From Rhodospirillales bacterium (lineage in GTDB: Bacteria > Pseudomonadota > Alphaproteobacteria > Micavibrionales > Micavibrionaceae), in NCBI GenBank assembly GCA_020638175.1, contig JACKJA010000002.1, forward strand, positions 186,001-250,000: DNA of 64,000 bases, in the 5' to 3' direction. Each line of letters opens with the position of its first letter. Position 1 is the first letter of the stretch. Shown here piece by piece: positions 53,160-63,374 of the stretch. The position numbers were made by a program, and so were the translations under genes. Below the pieces are notes generated by a model. The model searched no databases. It worked only from the letters and a program-made list of their open reading frames with translations, and was not told the origin of the DNA.

Positions 53160-55814
53160 CTAGCTGTTACGGCCCATCAATCCGCCGAACATACCGCCAA
53201 GCTGTCCACCCGCCAGATTGCTACCCACATAGACGTTCTGAACCAGTTTTTGAGCCGGATCCTCGGTCTGCTCAGCAAAGGTCGATACACTGGCGCCCAG
53301 CCAGCGCAGAATATGGTTCGGAACCAAATCAACCAGCTTGAATGCCGACATCCCGAGCATATAAACAATGATGGCATAGATAACCGTATAGAGAAGACTG
53401 TCTATAGCTCCCCTCATATATTGTATCGCCCCTGTTCCATCCGGAGCAGCCAGACCTGTGGCACTGGGATCATAGCCGGTCAGGTTGGAGACAACCAGCT
53501 GCCAGATCTCATGAAGGACATAAACCTGAGCGGCAAAAATACTAATGGCCGCGATAAACCCGAATATAATCAGGATCGGCCGGATTAAAATTTCAAAAAT
53601 CAGGAAATAACCGTTCATCGCCGCGGGTCCAGGCAACCCTTCACCATCGATCCGGATATGAGCCAACGCCCATAACGGCAACCCGACCATGGCTTCAAAA
53701 ATGGCTTTTACCCAGTTCCCCACCGCAAAGAAGAAATAAACGAAAGGCAGGAACGGAACGATATAATACAAAATAAAGCCCATGGACAAACCCAGCATTG
53801 CAACGCCGCTCATAACACTGCTCGCGGTCTGGGCGACAGCGGCGGCATTATTCCATTTAGCAATCCCTAGAATCTTACTGGCAACCCCGGTCCCCAGCGC
53901 CGCCCCAAACTTGACGACGGCATTCTGGACAAGGCCACTCCCCAGCCCAACAAGTTGAGCCAATGGGTGTGTGTCGGGATTCTTGACCATATTAAACAAC
54001 CCATCCAGCCCAAAAAGACCGCTGATGCTGTCAATATCAAACATAAGCCGCGTTGAATCTATGAAGATATTACCGGTCGACTGCCCATGTTTTTCAAACC
54101 AGAGACTTTGTGCATAATAAAGAGCAAGGGCAATATATTCATCCCCCGGCTCAGGAAATTCAACCATCTTGCCATCAGGCATAACTGGCTTAAACGTATC
54201 GTTACCACCGACGGCGCGGCTGGCCTTCCGTCTTTGCTCTTTGACAATTTCCATCGCTTCCGGATAAAGCCCCACATCGGGAATCGCCTTGGCCGAGCCG
54301 ATCAGACTACCGTTCAGCTCCGCCACCCGGTTGTACCAGATCCCTGCGCCAGCCCAGCCCCGGTCTCGGAACGATGTCGCCCACGATGGTGCGGCCTCCT
54401 GTCTCGTGACAGCTTCTTTGATAATCTCGGATATAAGCAACGCCCCGCCGGCCCGGCCTTGGGCCATATTCAGTTCATAATATTCCTGAATCATCAGGTT
54501 CATTTCCGCTGCTGTCGGCACCGCCGTCCCTGTCCAGTTATCCCTGATAACCGTTGGCGTAACCCGTTCCGAAATGGCCTGAGTATAAACATCAAAGAAG
54601 AAGTTATTCCAGAAATCTTTTATTAAATCGTAGTAACTTTCCTGAAGATAAAAAGCGCCCGGAGTATCCAGATCCCAGGGATGAACGACAATCTCGCCAC
54701 AAAGCGGCCGGACATTACTGTCATACTGATCGTAGTCCGGGTCATTCTCACCAAATCGGATCACAATATCCTGGTTGCCCGTATAGGTTAGGGCTGCATT
54801 AAAACCTGTGGTTAAAAAATCCAGAGGCGGCTTCGTTTTATGAACAAGATGGGGCTTTACTGTTCTGCCATGGACATATTCCTGCATATAAGTGCAAGTC
54901 CGCGCCAGCCACACAATCTCCATTAACCCGCTTAACTGGGGATCGTTAGGCGTTGCCACAAGATCCTTGGGCTCTACCCCCAGCGGAGTAACACCGCCAG
55001 TTGTCAATGTATCAAGAAATTTGTGCCAGCCATTCGTCGCAAGGCTGGAACCAAATTTAGCCGTATAAAGCGTAATCAGTTGCGCGCCGTTAATACCGCC
55101 CGTAATCGGAAACAACAGAGAAACCGCAACAATCAGGCGAATAGGCGCCCACGCCTTGTTGAAACGCTGGCCGAACGGCACACCGGAAGCCGCCGTCTCG
55201 GCAACAACCGTAACAACCAGATAAAGCATGATAAGAAGAGCAACAAAAAACAGTCCGTATGAATAGAACTCAAACAACGCATGCAAACCCTGATGAAAGG
55301 TATTGGGCCATACGCCCCATGCCCCCAGAGTTGCAACCTTCGATTCGAACAATGAACCTCCGGCCCCCGGACGGCTGTCAATACCGAACACCCCGTCCAG
55401 CAACATAAAAGCAATATCATTTTCCGGATTAGGCGTTTTAAAAAACTGGGCCAGATAAACAAGCGTCGCCGCCTGCGCCGTTTGCATCGATAAAGAAAGC
55501 ACCAGCAAGACAAACTGCATCAACAAAATCACAAGGCCAATCGGTATGGTCAGGAAAATAATAATCTGGTCGATATTCTGACGCTTGAAAACCAGATGGG
55601 AACGGGCCTCACGGATGACATGAAAAATGCCAAATTTCCCAAAATTAGCAGGATTCAGATAGGGGTGACCCGCTGGCAGTAAGCGCGCGGCCTGATAAAC
55701 ATAGGCAATAAAAATGGCAATGGGAGCAAAACCTGAAACGCCGAAACCCTTGATGCGCGGCAGTATTTCCGGCAACAAGGTATATTTCAGCGCTTTCCCT
55801 ACCCGTACATTCAT
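53160..55814 (-). CDS. DotA/TraY-like membrane protein, third of three
   Basis: 884 aa. N-terminal helix region (17-115) with QAARLLPAGHPYL and KFGIFHVIREA. A central cluster with the DotA/TraY-type SGVPFGQRFNKAWAPIRLIVAVSLLFPI...QLITLYTAKFGSSLATNGW. A large periplasmic-type domain (about 240-620) includes RGWAGAGIWYNRVAELNGSLIG. The C-terminal half repeats several helices with LPFVYFFFAVGNWVKAIFEAMVGLPLWALAHIRI and a GYFLIFEILIRPIL segment. It is in the DotA/TraY N-/C-terminal architecture of type IVB secretion and conjugation. 32 bases downstream of its homologue on the same strand. Confidence 0.85.
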   Translation of the reverse strand: MNVRVGKALKYTLLPEILPRIKGFGVSGFAPIAIFIAYVYQAARLLPAGHPYLNPANFGKFGIFHVIREARSHLVFKRQNIDQIIIFLTIPIGLVILLMQFVLLVLSLSMQTAQAATLVYLAQFFKTPNPENDIAFMLLDGVFGIDSRPGAGGSLFESKVATLGAWGVWPNTFHQGLHALFEFYSYGLFFVALLIMLYLVVTVVAETAASGVPFGQRFNKAWAPIRLIVAVSLLFPITGGINGAQLITLYTAKFGSSLATNGWHKFLDTLTTGGVTPLGVEPKDLVATPNDPQLSGLMEIVWLARTCTYMQEYVHGRTVKPHLVHKTKPPLDFLTTGFNAALTYTGNQDIVIRFGENDPDYDQYDSNVRPLCGEIVVHPWDLDTPGAFYLQESYYDLIKDFWNNFFFDVYTQAISERVTPTVIRDNWTGTAVPTAAEMNLMIQEYYELNMAQGRAGGALLISEIIKEAVTRQEAAPSWATSFRDRGWAGAGIWYNRVAELNGSLIGSAKAIPDVGLYPEAMEIVKEQRRKASRAVGGNDTFKPVMPDGKMVEFPEPGDEYIALALYYAQSLWFEKHGQSTGNIFIDSTRLMFDIDSISGLFGLDGLFNMVKNPDTHPLAQLVGLGSGLVQNAVVKFGAALGTGVASKILGIAKWNNAAAVAQTASSVMSGVAMLGLSMGFILYYIVPFLPFVYFFFAVGNWVKAIFEAMVGLPLWALAHIRIDGEGLPGPAAMNGYFLIFEILIRPILIIFGFIAAISIFAAQVYVLHEIWQLVVSNLTGYDPSATGLAAPDGTGAIQYMRGAIDSLLYTVIYAIIVYMLGMSAFKLVDLVPNHILRWLGASVSTFAEQTEDPAQKLVQNVYVGSNLAGGQLGGMFGGLMGRNS

Positions 55815-55846
55815 TATGGCCTTCTTACCAGTTTACTCTCTCAGGA

Positions 55847-58651
55847 CTAATTTCCACGGCCCTGAACAAATTGTTTAGCGTTCGAAGCAGCAGATTCAAC
55901 GCTTTGCAGACCACCACCCAGTTGTCCCATTACGGTTCCGCTACCGACAAAGGTATTCCGCACCAGATTCTCGGCGCTCTCGCCGGCCTGCTCGGCAAAG
56001 GTACTGACACTTGCACCCAGCCAGCGCATAATATGGTTCGGGATCAAATCAACCAGCTTGAACGATGCCATCCCCAGCATATACACAATGATAGCGTAGA
56101 TGACGGTGTAGAAAAATTCATCAATAACCCCCCGGTAATAACTGAAACTACCGACGTCGCCTGCAAGCAGCGCCCCGGCAGCTTGCTCATCAAAACCGGC
56201 AATGTTTGAAACAACCAGCTCCCAGATTTCGTGTAAAACCCTTACCTGCGCGGCAAAAATCAAAATACCCGCCAACAATCCGAAAATAATCAAAATCGGC
56301 CGAAGGAATATTTCAAAGATCAAATAGTAACCGGTCATAGCCGCATCACCCGGCAAACCGTTCCCATCAATCCGGATATGAGCCAGCGCCCATAAGGGCA
56401 CACCGACCATGGCCTCAAAAATACCCTTGATCCAGTTACCGACAGCAAAGAAAAAATACAAGAAAGGCAAAAATGGTATGACGTAGAAAAGGACAAACCC
56501 GACCGTCAAACCAATCATCGCTATACCGCCGATAAATTTACCCATACCAACGGCGATACCGCCGACGGTTCCCATTAACGATCCCTTGGCCAGACTGGCA
56601 ACACCGCCGCCCAGCCATGCGCCCGTGGCGTACCCCAGATTGATGATAGCGCTATCAACCAGACTTTTGCCAATACCGACCAACTGGGCTAGCGGATGAA
56701 CGTTCTGGGTTTCATTATCACGAATATTATAAAGCCCCTCCAGACCAAAGATGGTCTTGATCGCATCAATAAAGACAACATTGGTTGGCTCGTCGTAAAT
56801 ATTATTCCAGCGGTCCTGCGCCTGACACATCGCCAGCGCCTTTGCTTTCATATTATCATCAATGGTCATGGCTTTCTGGTCCGACATATAGGAACAGTGC
56901 TCGCCCCCGGCCGTCACATCGCTGTCCTGTTGACTTCTTTTCTCATAAACTGCCTTCATAGTCATCGGATAGTCCGTGGAACGCGGCAAATCGTAAGCAG
57001 AAGCAATCATGGCACCGTTTAGCTGCGCGATTTTGTTGTACCAGATCCCGGCCCCGGCCCAGCCATGCCGCTTCAGATCATCAAACCATTTAGGATTAGT
57101 CCGTTCATGAATAGTCGCCGTTTCCACAATAAGCTTCACCTGCGCTTCATATGGATCCTTGGCTTTTGTAATCAGATCATTATGCGTGGGCAAATACGCC
57201 CCTGCAATTCTGAGCCAGCCAGGAAGAGTCGGGCTATTGCAGATATTTTCAATATCTAGAGCCTGATTTACAGATTTCACCTCTCCCTGATTGGCATACA
57301 CAACGGCAAACGCACAACCCCACTTGCGGATTTCTTCATTTTCATACAGTTCACGCAACAATTCATAGAACTCTCGCCGCATACATCCCGCGCCGGATTC
57401 CGCGCCGTTACAGGCAACCGGACCAAAAGCACCCCCGGCACCGATGCTCCCGCCCATAAAGGTTGGATCATCGACGGTTGTCGTTCTTAAGGAAAGATTG
57501 CCGCAAACAGGCGCAATTCTGTTCTCATATTCCAGATAACTAAAGTCGTGTTCCCCAAACCGGATCAGGATGTCGCCCTTATTGTAAAAATCAAGCGCTT
57601 CGCCATATGTTTTCAGTTGGAAAAAACCCGGAGGTCCCATACCCGCACCACGCACCAGATAAGCGTCAATATTCACAGGGGGAGCACCCTCAGGTCTTCT
57701 GAAGTGCTCGGCATAACGGCAAGTCTGCATCACTGTATAGAATTCGAGCAAACCGTTGATCGGCGGCGGATTAGGAATAACAACCATTTCACTGGGATCA
57801 CCGAGAGCCTGCCCCCCGGCACCAGCCATCGACCCTGTATCGACAAACAAATTCCAGCCATTCGTTGCAAATCCGGACCCCCATTTGGCCGCATATAGAA
57901 CGATGTACTGTGCCGAATTAAGACCGTTGGCAACCGGCACCAAAAGCCCGATAGCCACCACCATACGAACAGGGGCCCATACATGATTAAAACGACGGCC
58001 AAACGGCGTACCGGATTCAGCTGTTTCCGCGACAATAGCAACAACGTAGTACATAAAAATCAGCATCGCCACAACCAGAAGCCCCATGCTGTACATTTGG
58101 AAAAGACTGCGCAAGGCATCATGAAACGGCATCACCGGATCTTCTTGTTCAGTCATGGCAAACGTACAGTTAACCCCAGGCTGCATCACACAGGAATTAA
58201 AGATATCCGGGACGGCAAAAACCCGATCGAGAAGAATAAAAGCAATGTCGTGATCGGGGTTTGCCGTTGCAAAAAAATCTTCGAACGTCGCCGGCATCCC
58301 GGCATGAGCCGTCTGAATAAACAACGCCATCCCCAAAAAGAACAATTGGATGAGCAAAAGCACCATGCCAAGCAACATGGTGAAAAGAATAATAATCTGA
58401 TCCGAATTCTGCCGCGAAAAAACCAGATTATTGGCAGCTTCCGCCAGCACGTGACGAATACCGAATTTCCCCATATTCGCAGACAAAAGATAGGGGTGCC
58501 CCACAGGCAACAACCGGGCGGCAAAAAAGATCTGGGCTACGAACAGGGCCACAAACCCAAATCCCGAAAAAACAAGCTGATTGAGCCGCGGCATCACCGA
58601 CGGCATCAGAACATAGTGCAAAACTTGTTTTTTCGTCACGTTACCCAGCAT
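55847..58651 (-). CDS. DotA/TraY-like membrane protein, second of three
   Basis: 934 aa, longest of the three. It keeps the same blocks as its neighbours: AARLLPVGHPYL, GIRHVLAEAANNLVFSRQN, TPFGRRFNHVWAPVRMVVAIGLLVPV, GSGFATNGW, HGWAGAGIWYNKIAQLNGAM and PFLYFFFAVGNWIKGIFEAMVGVPLWALAHIRIDGNGLPG. The central domain is the most variable and carries several cysteines (CNGAESGAGCMRREF, CGNLSL). The SD is AGGGAAC before ATG 58651. Position and homology point to an ancient triplication. The expected partners (IcmE/DotG, DotB, DotL) are not in the window. Confidence 0.85.
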   Translation of the reverse strand: MLGNVTKKQVLHYVLMPSVMPRLNQLVFSGFGFVALFVAQIFFAARLLPVGHPYLLSANMGKFGIRHVLAEAANNLVFSRQNSDQIIILFTMLLGMVLLLIQLFFLGMALFIQTAHAGMPATFEDFFATANPDHDIAFILLDRVFAVPDIFNSCVMQPGVNCTFAMTEQEDPVMPFHDALRSLFQMYSMGLLVVAMLIFMYYVVAIVAETAESGTPFGRRFNHVWAPVRMVVAIGLLVPVANGLNSAQYIVLYAAKWGSGFATNGWNLFVDTGSMAGAGGQALGDPSEMVVIPNPPPINGLLEFYTVMQTCRYAEHFRRPEGAPPVNIDAYLVRGAGMGPPGFFQLKTYGEALDFYNKGDILIRFGEHDFSYLEYENRIAPVCGNLSLRTTTVDDPTFMGGSIGAGGAFGPVACNGAESGAGCMRREFYELLRELYENEEIRKWGCAFAVVYANQGEVKSVNQALDIENICNSPTLPGWLRIAGAYLPTHNDLITKAKDPYEAQVKLIVETATIHERTNPKWFDDLKRHGWAGAGIWYNKIAQLNGAMIASAYDLPRSTDYPMTMKAVYEKRSQQDSDVTAGGEHCSYMSDQKAMTIDDNMKAKALAMCQAQDRWNNIYDEPTNVVFIDAIKTIFGLEGLYNIRDNETQNVHPLAQLVGIGKSLVDSAIINLGYATGAWLGGGVASLAKGSLMGTVGGIAVGMGKFIGGIAMIGLTVGFVLFYVIPFLPFLYFFFAVGNWIKGIFEAMVGVPLWALAHIRIDGNGLPGDAAMTGYYLIFEIFLRPILIIFGLLAGILIFAAQVRVLHEIWELVVSNIAGFDEQAAGALLAGDVGSFSYYRGVIDEFFYTVIYAIIVYMLGMASFKLVDLIPNHIMRWLGASVSTFAEQAGESAENLVRNTFVGSGTVMGQLGGGLQSVESAASNAKQFVQGRGN

Positions 58652-58674
58652 AATTGTTCCCTATCGTTCACTCC

Positions 58675-61431
58675 CTATGGTGTCTTGTTTGTCAGGGTTG
58701 TGCGCCCGGTATTACGGCCCGCCAAACCACTAACGACAGCGCCCGGAACTTGTCCCGCCAGCTTGGCCCCGTCAACCATCACGCCCACAGCTTGTTGCGA
58801 CATCCGGGCGCCACCAATCGCAGCATATTGTACCAGCCCTTCGGTCGGATCATCACGCTGGTCACCGAAGGAGCTGACCCCGGCCCCCATCCAGCGTAAA
58901 ATACTCTTGGGAATCATGTCGATCATCTTGAATGAGGCCGTCGCCATCATGTAAACAACGATAGCATAGACCAGTGTAAAGAAGAACTCATCAGCCGCTC
59001 CTCGCTTCATTTCAAGACCAAGATAAGCGCCGACGATAAGAGGGTCTTTTTCGCCAAAACCGCTCATATTCAGCAACACCAGATCAAAAATGCCGTTCAA
59101 TGTTCGCACCATGGCCGTGAAAATAATCAACCCGGCTAGCAACCCAAAAACGGTCAAAATCGGGCGAATAAAAATCTCGAAAATCAGGAAGTACCCGTTC
59201 AGGGCCGTTTCCCCCGGCAAGCCGTTCCCATCAATTCTCAAATGAGCCAGCGCCCATAACGGCACACCGACCATGGCTTCAAAAATACTCTTAACCCAAC
59301 TGCCAACGGCAAAAAAGAAGTACATAAAGGGCAAAAACGGCAACACGTAATAAAGCATGAACCCCACGGTTAACCCGATTGACGTAAATGATACGAACAG
59401 CCCGCTAACCGCGTGAACAGCACCACCAAGATGAGGATTCATCATTCCCAGAAATCCACCCGCCGCAGAGAAGGCCATCGCCCCCATCAACCCGAAAACG
59501 GCGCTGTCTATAATACTTTTTCCAACGGCAACCAGTTGTGCCAAAGGATGAACAGTGTGGACACCACCCACCATATCCCCGTTACGCATATCAACCAGGC
59601 CGTCAATACTGAAAATTTTCATGACCAGGTCAAAAAACCAGTTCCCGGATAATTTTTCATCCGTCGGCGTCAGAGAATCAGAAACCAGCCAGTATTGGTA
59701 AAGGGCGCTCAAAGCCCGAGCGATATCCTCATCCTCCAGTTCGGATTTCCCATCTTTCAAATTAGGTTGATACATGTTTGAAACCGAGGCATTTTCGTTT
59801 GATTTACGGCGTTGTTCCTTCACCTCTTCCATCACGGATGGCAACAACATGGGGGTCGGATAATGTTTAACCGCGTCATACAGCGCCCCGTTCCACTCCG
59901 CGACATGGTTATACCAGATCCCGGCACCAGCCCAGCCCCGCTCCAGCAAATCCGCCGGCACCGTAAAGTCGTTCCAGACCAGAAAATCAAGATAAGCAAT
60001 ATCGGCATTGGTTTTTACAAAGCCCTGATAAAGGGTAAAGTTTGCCTGCTTGAAGTTATCGTTCGGTAATTGCTTCTCGCCTGCATCACCTGTCGAAACA
60101 ATATGATCGTTAATATTCGTCGACCCGGCATTGGTTCTTTCCGCAGGTTGAATCGATAAATGCTGCAGCGCAAGTTTACGGCCAACCTTGATGAAATCCA
60201 GATCCTCCCACAACTGCAGGACCATCTTGTAGTATTCTTCTTGAATCCTGTCTGCCGGCGCCCCGGCTACAGGATCAATCGACGTAACATGGACTTTTAT
60301 ATCGCCGCAAATCGGCTTAACCCCGCCGGTGTCCCGCGGATATTTATCCGTCCCCCCCGGACCCTTACCCTTTCCGTCCTCACCGAAACGGATGATGATA
60401 TCGCCCTCATCATAAAATCCGCGCGCTGTAGCATAGTCAGGGGCCGGCCCCGGCGTTATTTGCGTACTGCTCAACGCATCCTTGACCAGATAAGGCTCGA
60501 TAATCAATTCGACCGGATTATTGTATTCCTTATTATGCTTCCACTGGTACAGCTCCTTACACGCCCGGGCAATTGACATGAACTTTACCAGATCCTGTAC
60601 GTCCGGGGCTTCGACCGGTGCAACCAGGCGCTCATCATCCATCCCGAATCCGTTGGTCAGAGTATTGTTGAACAGCACCCAGCCGTTCGTCGCAAAGCCG
60701 GACCCCAGCTTGGCCGCAAACAAAGTGATATACTGCGCCGAATTCAATCCGTAATTGATGGGAACCAAAAGTCCCAGCGCCACAACCAGACGAATGGGCG
60801 CCCATATATGTGAAAATCTTTTCCCAAAAGGCGTGCCGGTTTGGGCGGTTTCCGCCACAACGACCATAACAAAATACAGGAAAATCAAGACAGCAACGAT
60901 GAGCATCGCCAGACTGTAGAATTCTAGCAAAACATGCAAACCCTGGTTAAAGGGCGGAATGTTTCCCGGCGCGTTAGGGTCAAAGGCCGAATTATACAAA
61001 TTAGGGATAGCAAATATCCGGTCCAACAACATAAACGCGATATCGTTGGTCGGATTAACTGTAGTAAACAACTGGGCAAAAGCAGGCTGGATCAGGAATC
61101 CCCAGATCAGCAAAACAAACTGCGATATCAGAAGAATAAAGCCTAAAATCAAAAGCAGGAAAATCGCGATCTGATCGATATTTTCTTTTTTAATAACCAG
61201 ATTGTTCGCGGCTTCTGTAATGACATGGCGAATGCCAAAGCGGCCAATATTCGATGCATTCAAATAAGGGTGGCCCGGCGGCAACAAACGAACCGTGTAG
61301 TACAAAAGCGCCATCAAATGCGCCAGCCAGCCAAAACCATTCTGCGCGAAATCGCGCAAACGGGGAACAACGCCCGGTAAAAAGACGTATCCCAACACCC
61401 GTTTCGGTCTAACTTGTTGTATTTTATACAC
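58675..61431 (-). CDS. DotA/TraY-like membrane protein, first of three
   Basis: 918 aa, starting from a GTG at 61431 that aligns with the starts of the two paralogues. Blocks: VRLLPPGHPYL, GIRHVITEAANNLV, TPFGKRFSHIWAPIRLVVALGLLVPI, GSGFATNGW, RGWAGAGIWYNHVAEWNGALYD, PFMYFFFAVGSWVKSIFEAMVGVPLWALAHLRIDGNG, and a C-terminal SILRWMGAGVSSFGDQ. It ends with a Thr/Asn tail (NTGRTTLTNKTP). It lies first in the run, so its promoter should be in the AT-rich region 61432-61550. No clear -35/-10 could be placed. Confidence 0.85.
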   Translation of the reverse strand: MYKIQQVRPKRVLGYVFLPGVVPRLRDFAQNGFGWLAHLMALLYYTVRLLPPGHPYLNASNIGRFGIRHVITEAANNLVIKKENIDQIAIFLLLILGFILLISQFVLLIWGFLIQPAFAQLFTTVNPTNDIAFMLLDRIFAIPNLYNSAFDPNAPGNIPPFNQGLHVLLEFYSLAMLIVAVLIFLYFVMVVVAETAQTGTPFGKRFSHIWAPIRLVVALGLLVPINYGLNSAQYITLFAAKLGSGFATNGWVLFNNTLTNGFGMDDERLVAPVEAPDVQDLVKFMSIARACKELYQWKHNKEYNNPVELIIEPYLVKDALSSTQITPGPAPDYATARGFYDEGDIIIRFGEDGKGKGPGGTDKYPRDTGGVKPICGDIKVHVTSIDPVAGAPADRIQEEYYKMVLQLWEDLDFIKVGRKLALQHLSIQPAERTNAGSTNINDHIVSTGDAGEKQLPNDNFKQANFTLYQGFVKTNADIAYLDFLVWNDFTVPADLLERGWAGAGIWYNHVAEWNGALYDAVKHYPTPMLLPSVMEEVKEQRRKSNENASVSNMYQPNLKDGKSELEDEDIARALSALYQYWLVSDSLTPTDEKLSGNWFFDLVMKIFSIDGLVDMRNGDMVGGVHTVHPLAQLVAVGKSIIDSAVFGLMGAMAFSAAGGFLGMMNPHLGGAVHAVSGLFVSFTSIGLTVGFMLYYVLPFLPFMYFFFAVGSWVKSIFEAMVGVPLWALAHLRIDGNGLPGETALNGYFLIFEIFIRPILTVFGLLAGLIIFTAMVRTLNGIFDLVLLNMSGFGEKDPLIVGAYLGLEMKRGAADEFFFTLVYAIVVYMMATASFKMIDMIPKSILRWMGAGVSSFGDQRDDPTEGLVQYAAIGGARMSQQAVGVMVDGAKLAGQVPGAVVSGLAGRNTGRTTLTNKTP

Positions 61432-61550
61432 TTTTTCTAACTCACACAGTATATACAGGCTTCGCCGTATTCTATAGTAACGCCAAAATAGATAAAATTT
61501 TATTAAATTTACCGCCTATTTGCGTTTTTTTATTATTTTTCTATACGTTA

Positions 61551-61581
61551 AGGGAGAATGCCCCATAGAAACATTCTCCCT
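61551..61581 (-). terminator. Hairpin downstream of ettA
   Basis: Perfect 10-bp stem AGGGAGAATG (61551-61560) with CATTCTCCCT (61572-61581). It lies 33 bases past the ettA stop on the minus strand. No T-run follows on that strand, so rho-independent termination is uncertain; it may protect the mRNA end. Confidence 0.45.
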
Positions 61582-61613
61582 GAAATTATCCCATAAATAG
61601 TTAAAAACTTTAC

Positions 61614-63293
61614 TTATCCGGCCTTACGAAGCGGTTTGTATTTGATCCGGTGCGGCTGATCGGCATCCTTGCCGAGACGACGATGCAAATCCTTCTCGTA
61701 ATCTTCATAGTTCCCCTCGAACCACTCGACATGACTATCGCCCTCAAACGCCAGAATATGAGTCGCCAGCCGGTCTAGAAACGCCCTGTCGTGTGACGTC
61801 ACAAGAACGCAGCCCGGAAACTGCTCCAGCGCCTCTTCAAGCGCCGACAGCGTTTCCGTATCCAGATCGTTAGTCGGCTCGTCAAGAATCAAAACATTCG
61901 CTCCGCTCTTCAGCATCTTGGCAAGGTGTACGCGATTACGTTGCCCCCCGGAAAGATTGCCGACTTTTTGCTGTTGATCGCCGCCCTTAAAGCCAAAAGC
62001 CGCGGTGTACGCGCGTGACTGTACGTCTATTTTTCCAAGCTTTAAAACATCAACGCCACCGGATATTTCTTCCCAGACATTTTTGTTCGGATCCAGCGCA
62101 TCGCGGCTCTGGTCAACATAGCCAAGCTGCACCGTTTCCCCAATCTCAAGGCTACCGCTATCGGGTTTTTCAACCCCGGTAATCATTTTGAACAGGGTGG
62201 ATTTCCCGGCCCCGTTAGGACCGATAACACCGACAATCCCCCCCGGCGGCAATTTGAAATTCAGGTCTTCGATCAACAACCGGTCGCCAAAACCCTTGCA
62301 CAGGTTTTTGGCTTCTATAACCGTTCCGCCCAGACGCTCCGGTGTCGGAATAACGATCTGTGTATTCTTGGTGTCCTGTTTTTGAGACTGCGCCAGCAAA
62401 TCCTCGTAAGAGTTAATCCGGGCTTTGGATTTAGCCTGCCGGGCCTTTGCCCCCTGTCGGATCCACTCCAGCTCGCGGTCCAGTGTTTTCTGACGGGATT
62501 TTTCCTCGCGGGCCTCTTGTTCCAGACGCTTGCGTTTCGATTCAAGATAAACGGAATAATTCCCCTCATAAGGAATACCCGCCCCCCGGTCGACCTCCAG
62601 AATCCAGCCAGTAACATTATCGAGGAAATAACGGTCGTGAGTAACCATCACCACTGCGCCAGCATAGTCTTTCAAATGCCGCTGCAACCATGCAACGCTT
62701 TCGGCATCAAGGTGGTTGGTCGGTTCATCAAGAAGCAATAAATCGGGCTTTTCCAGCAACAGGCGGGCCAGCGCCACCCGGCGTTTTTCACCCCCGGAAA
62801 GGTTTGTCACGGCGGCATCCCCCGGCGGACAACGCAAAGCCTCCATCGCCATTTCAACGGTCCGGTCGATTTCCCAACCGTCCGCGGCATCAATTTCTTC
62901 CTGCAATTCGCCCATTTCCGCCATTAACGCATCGTAATCGGCATCCGGCTCGGCCATCAGCAAGCCAATCTCATTATAGCGATCAACTTTGACTTTGATC
63001 TCCCCCAGCCCTTCCAGAACGTTTTCCTGAACGGTTTTGGTTTCATCCAGATGCGGTTCCTGCGGCAAATAACCGACTTTGGCGCCATCCGCAGCCCACG
63101 CCTCACCGCTATATTCCTTATCCACGCCCGCCATGATCCGCAGTAACGTCGATTTACCAGCTCCGTTTGGCCCCAACACACCAATCTTCGCGCCCGGAAA
63201 AAAGCTCAGCGTAATATTCTCCAAAACCTTTTTCCCGCCGGAATAGCTTTTGGACAAACCGTTCATGACATAAACAAACTGGTATGAGGCCAT
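61614..63293 (-). CDS. ettA: Energy-dependent translational throttle protein EttA
   Basis: 559 aa ABC-F protein with two ATPase domains. First Walker A LGPNGAGKSTLLRIM and signature LSGGEKRRVALARLL, Walker B LLLLDEPTNHLD. Second Walker A IGPNGAGKSTLFKMI, signature LSGGQRNRVHLAKML, Walker B LILDEPTNDLD. The linker between them has the positively charged P-site interaction region (KTLDRELEWIRQGAKARQAKSKARI). It has no membrane domain. EttA binds the ribosomal E site and gates the first translation step according to ATP/ADP ratio. Divergent from the TerA-like gene. Confidence 0.95.
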   Translation of the reverse strand: MASYQFVYVMNGLSKSYSGGKKVLENITLSFFPGAKIGVLGPNGAGKSTLLRIMAGVDKEYSGEAWAADGAKVGYLPQEPHLDETKTVQENVLEGLGEIKVKVDRYNEIGLLMAEPDADYDALMAEMGELQEEIDAADGWEIDRTVEMAMEALRCPPGDAAVTNLSGGEKRRVALARLLLEKPDLLLLDEPTNHLDAESVAWLQRHLKDYAGAVVMVTHDRYFLDNVTGWILEVDRGAGIPYEGNYSVYLESKRKRLEQEAREEKSRQKTLDRELEWIRQGAKARQAKSKARINSYEDLLAQSQKQDTKNTQIVIPTPERLGGTVIEAKNLCKGFGDRLLIEDLNFKLPPGGIVGVIGPNGAGKSTLFKMITGVEKPDSGSLEIGETVQLGYVDQSRDALDPNKNVWEEISGGVDVLKLGKIDVQSRAYTAAFGFKGGDQQQKVGNLSGGQRNRVHLAKMLKSGANVLILDEPTNDLDTETLSALEEALEQFPGCVLVTSHDRAFLDRLATHILAFEGDSHVEWFEGNYEDYEKDLHRRLGKDADQPHRIKYKPLRKAG

Positions 63294-63374
63294 AATTTTC
63301 TTCCCCGTTTTTGATTTTCCTGCGTAATGCGATATGCTTTAGTCTTATAGTGTGTAAAGAAAAGGATATCAATC

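Noticed and set aside
57983..58954. A 323-aa plus-strand ORF running opposite two DotA-like genes
   Set aside because: Rich in His/Asn/Gln in the way antisense frames of hydrophobic genes are; no signal or fold and no SD.
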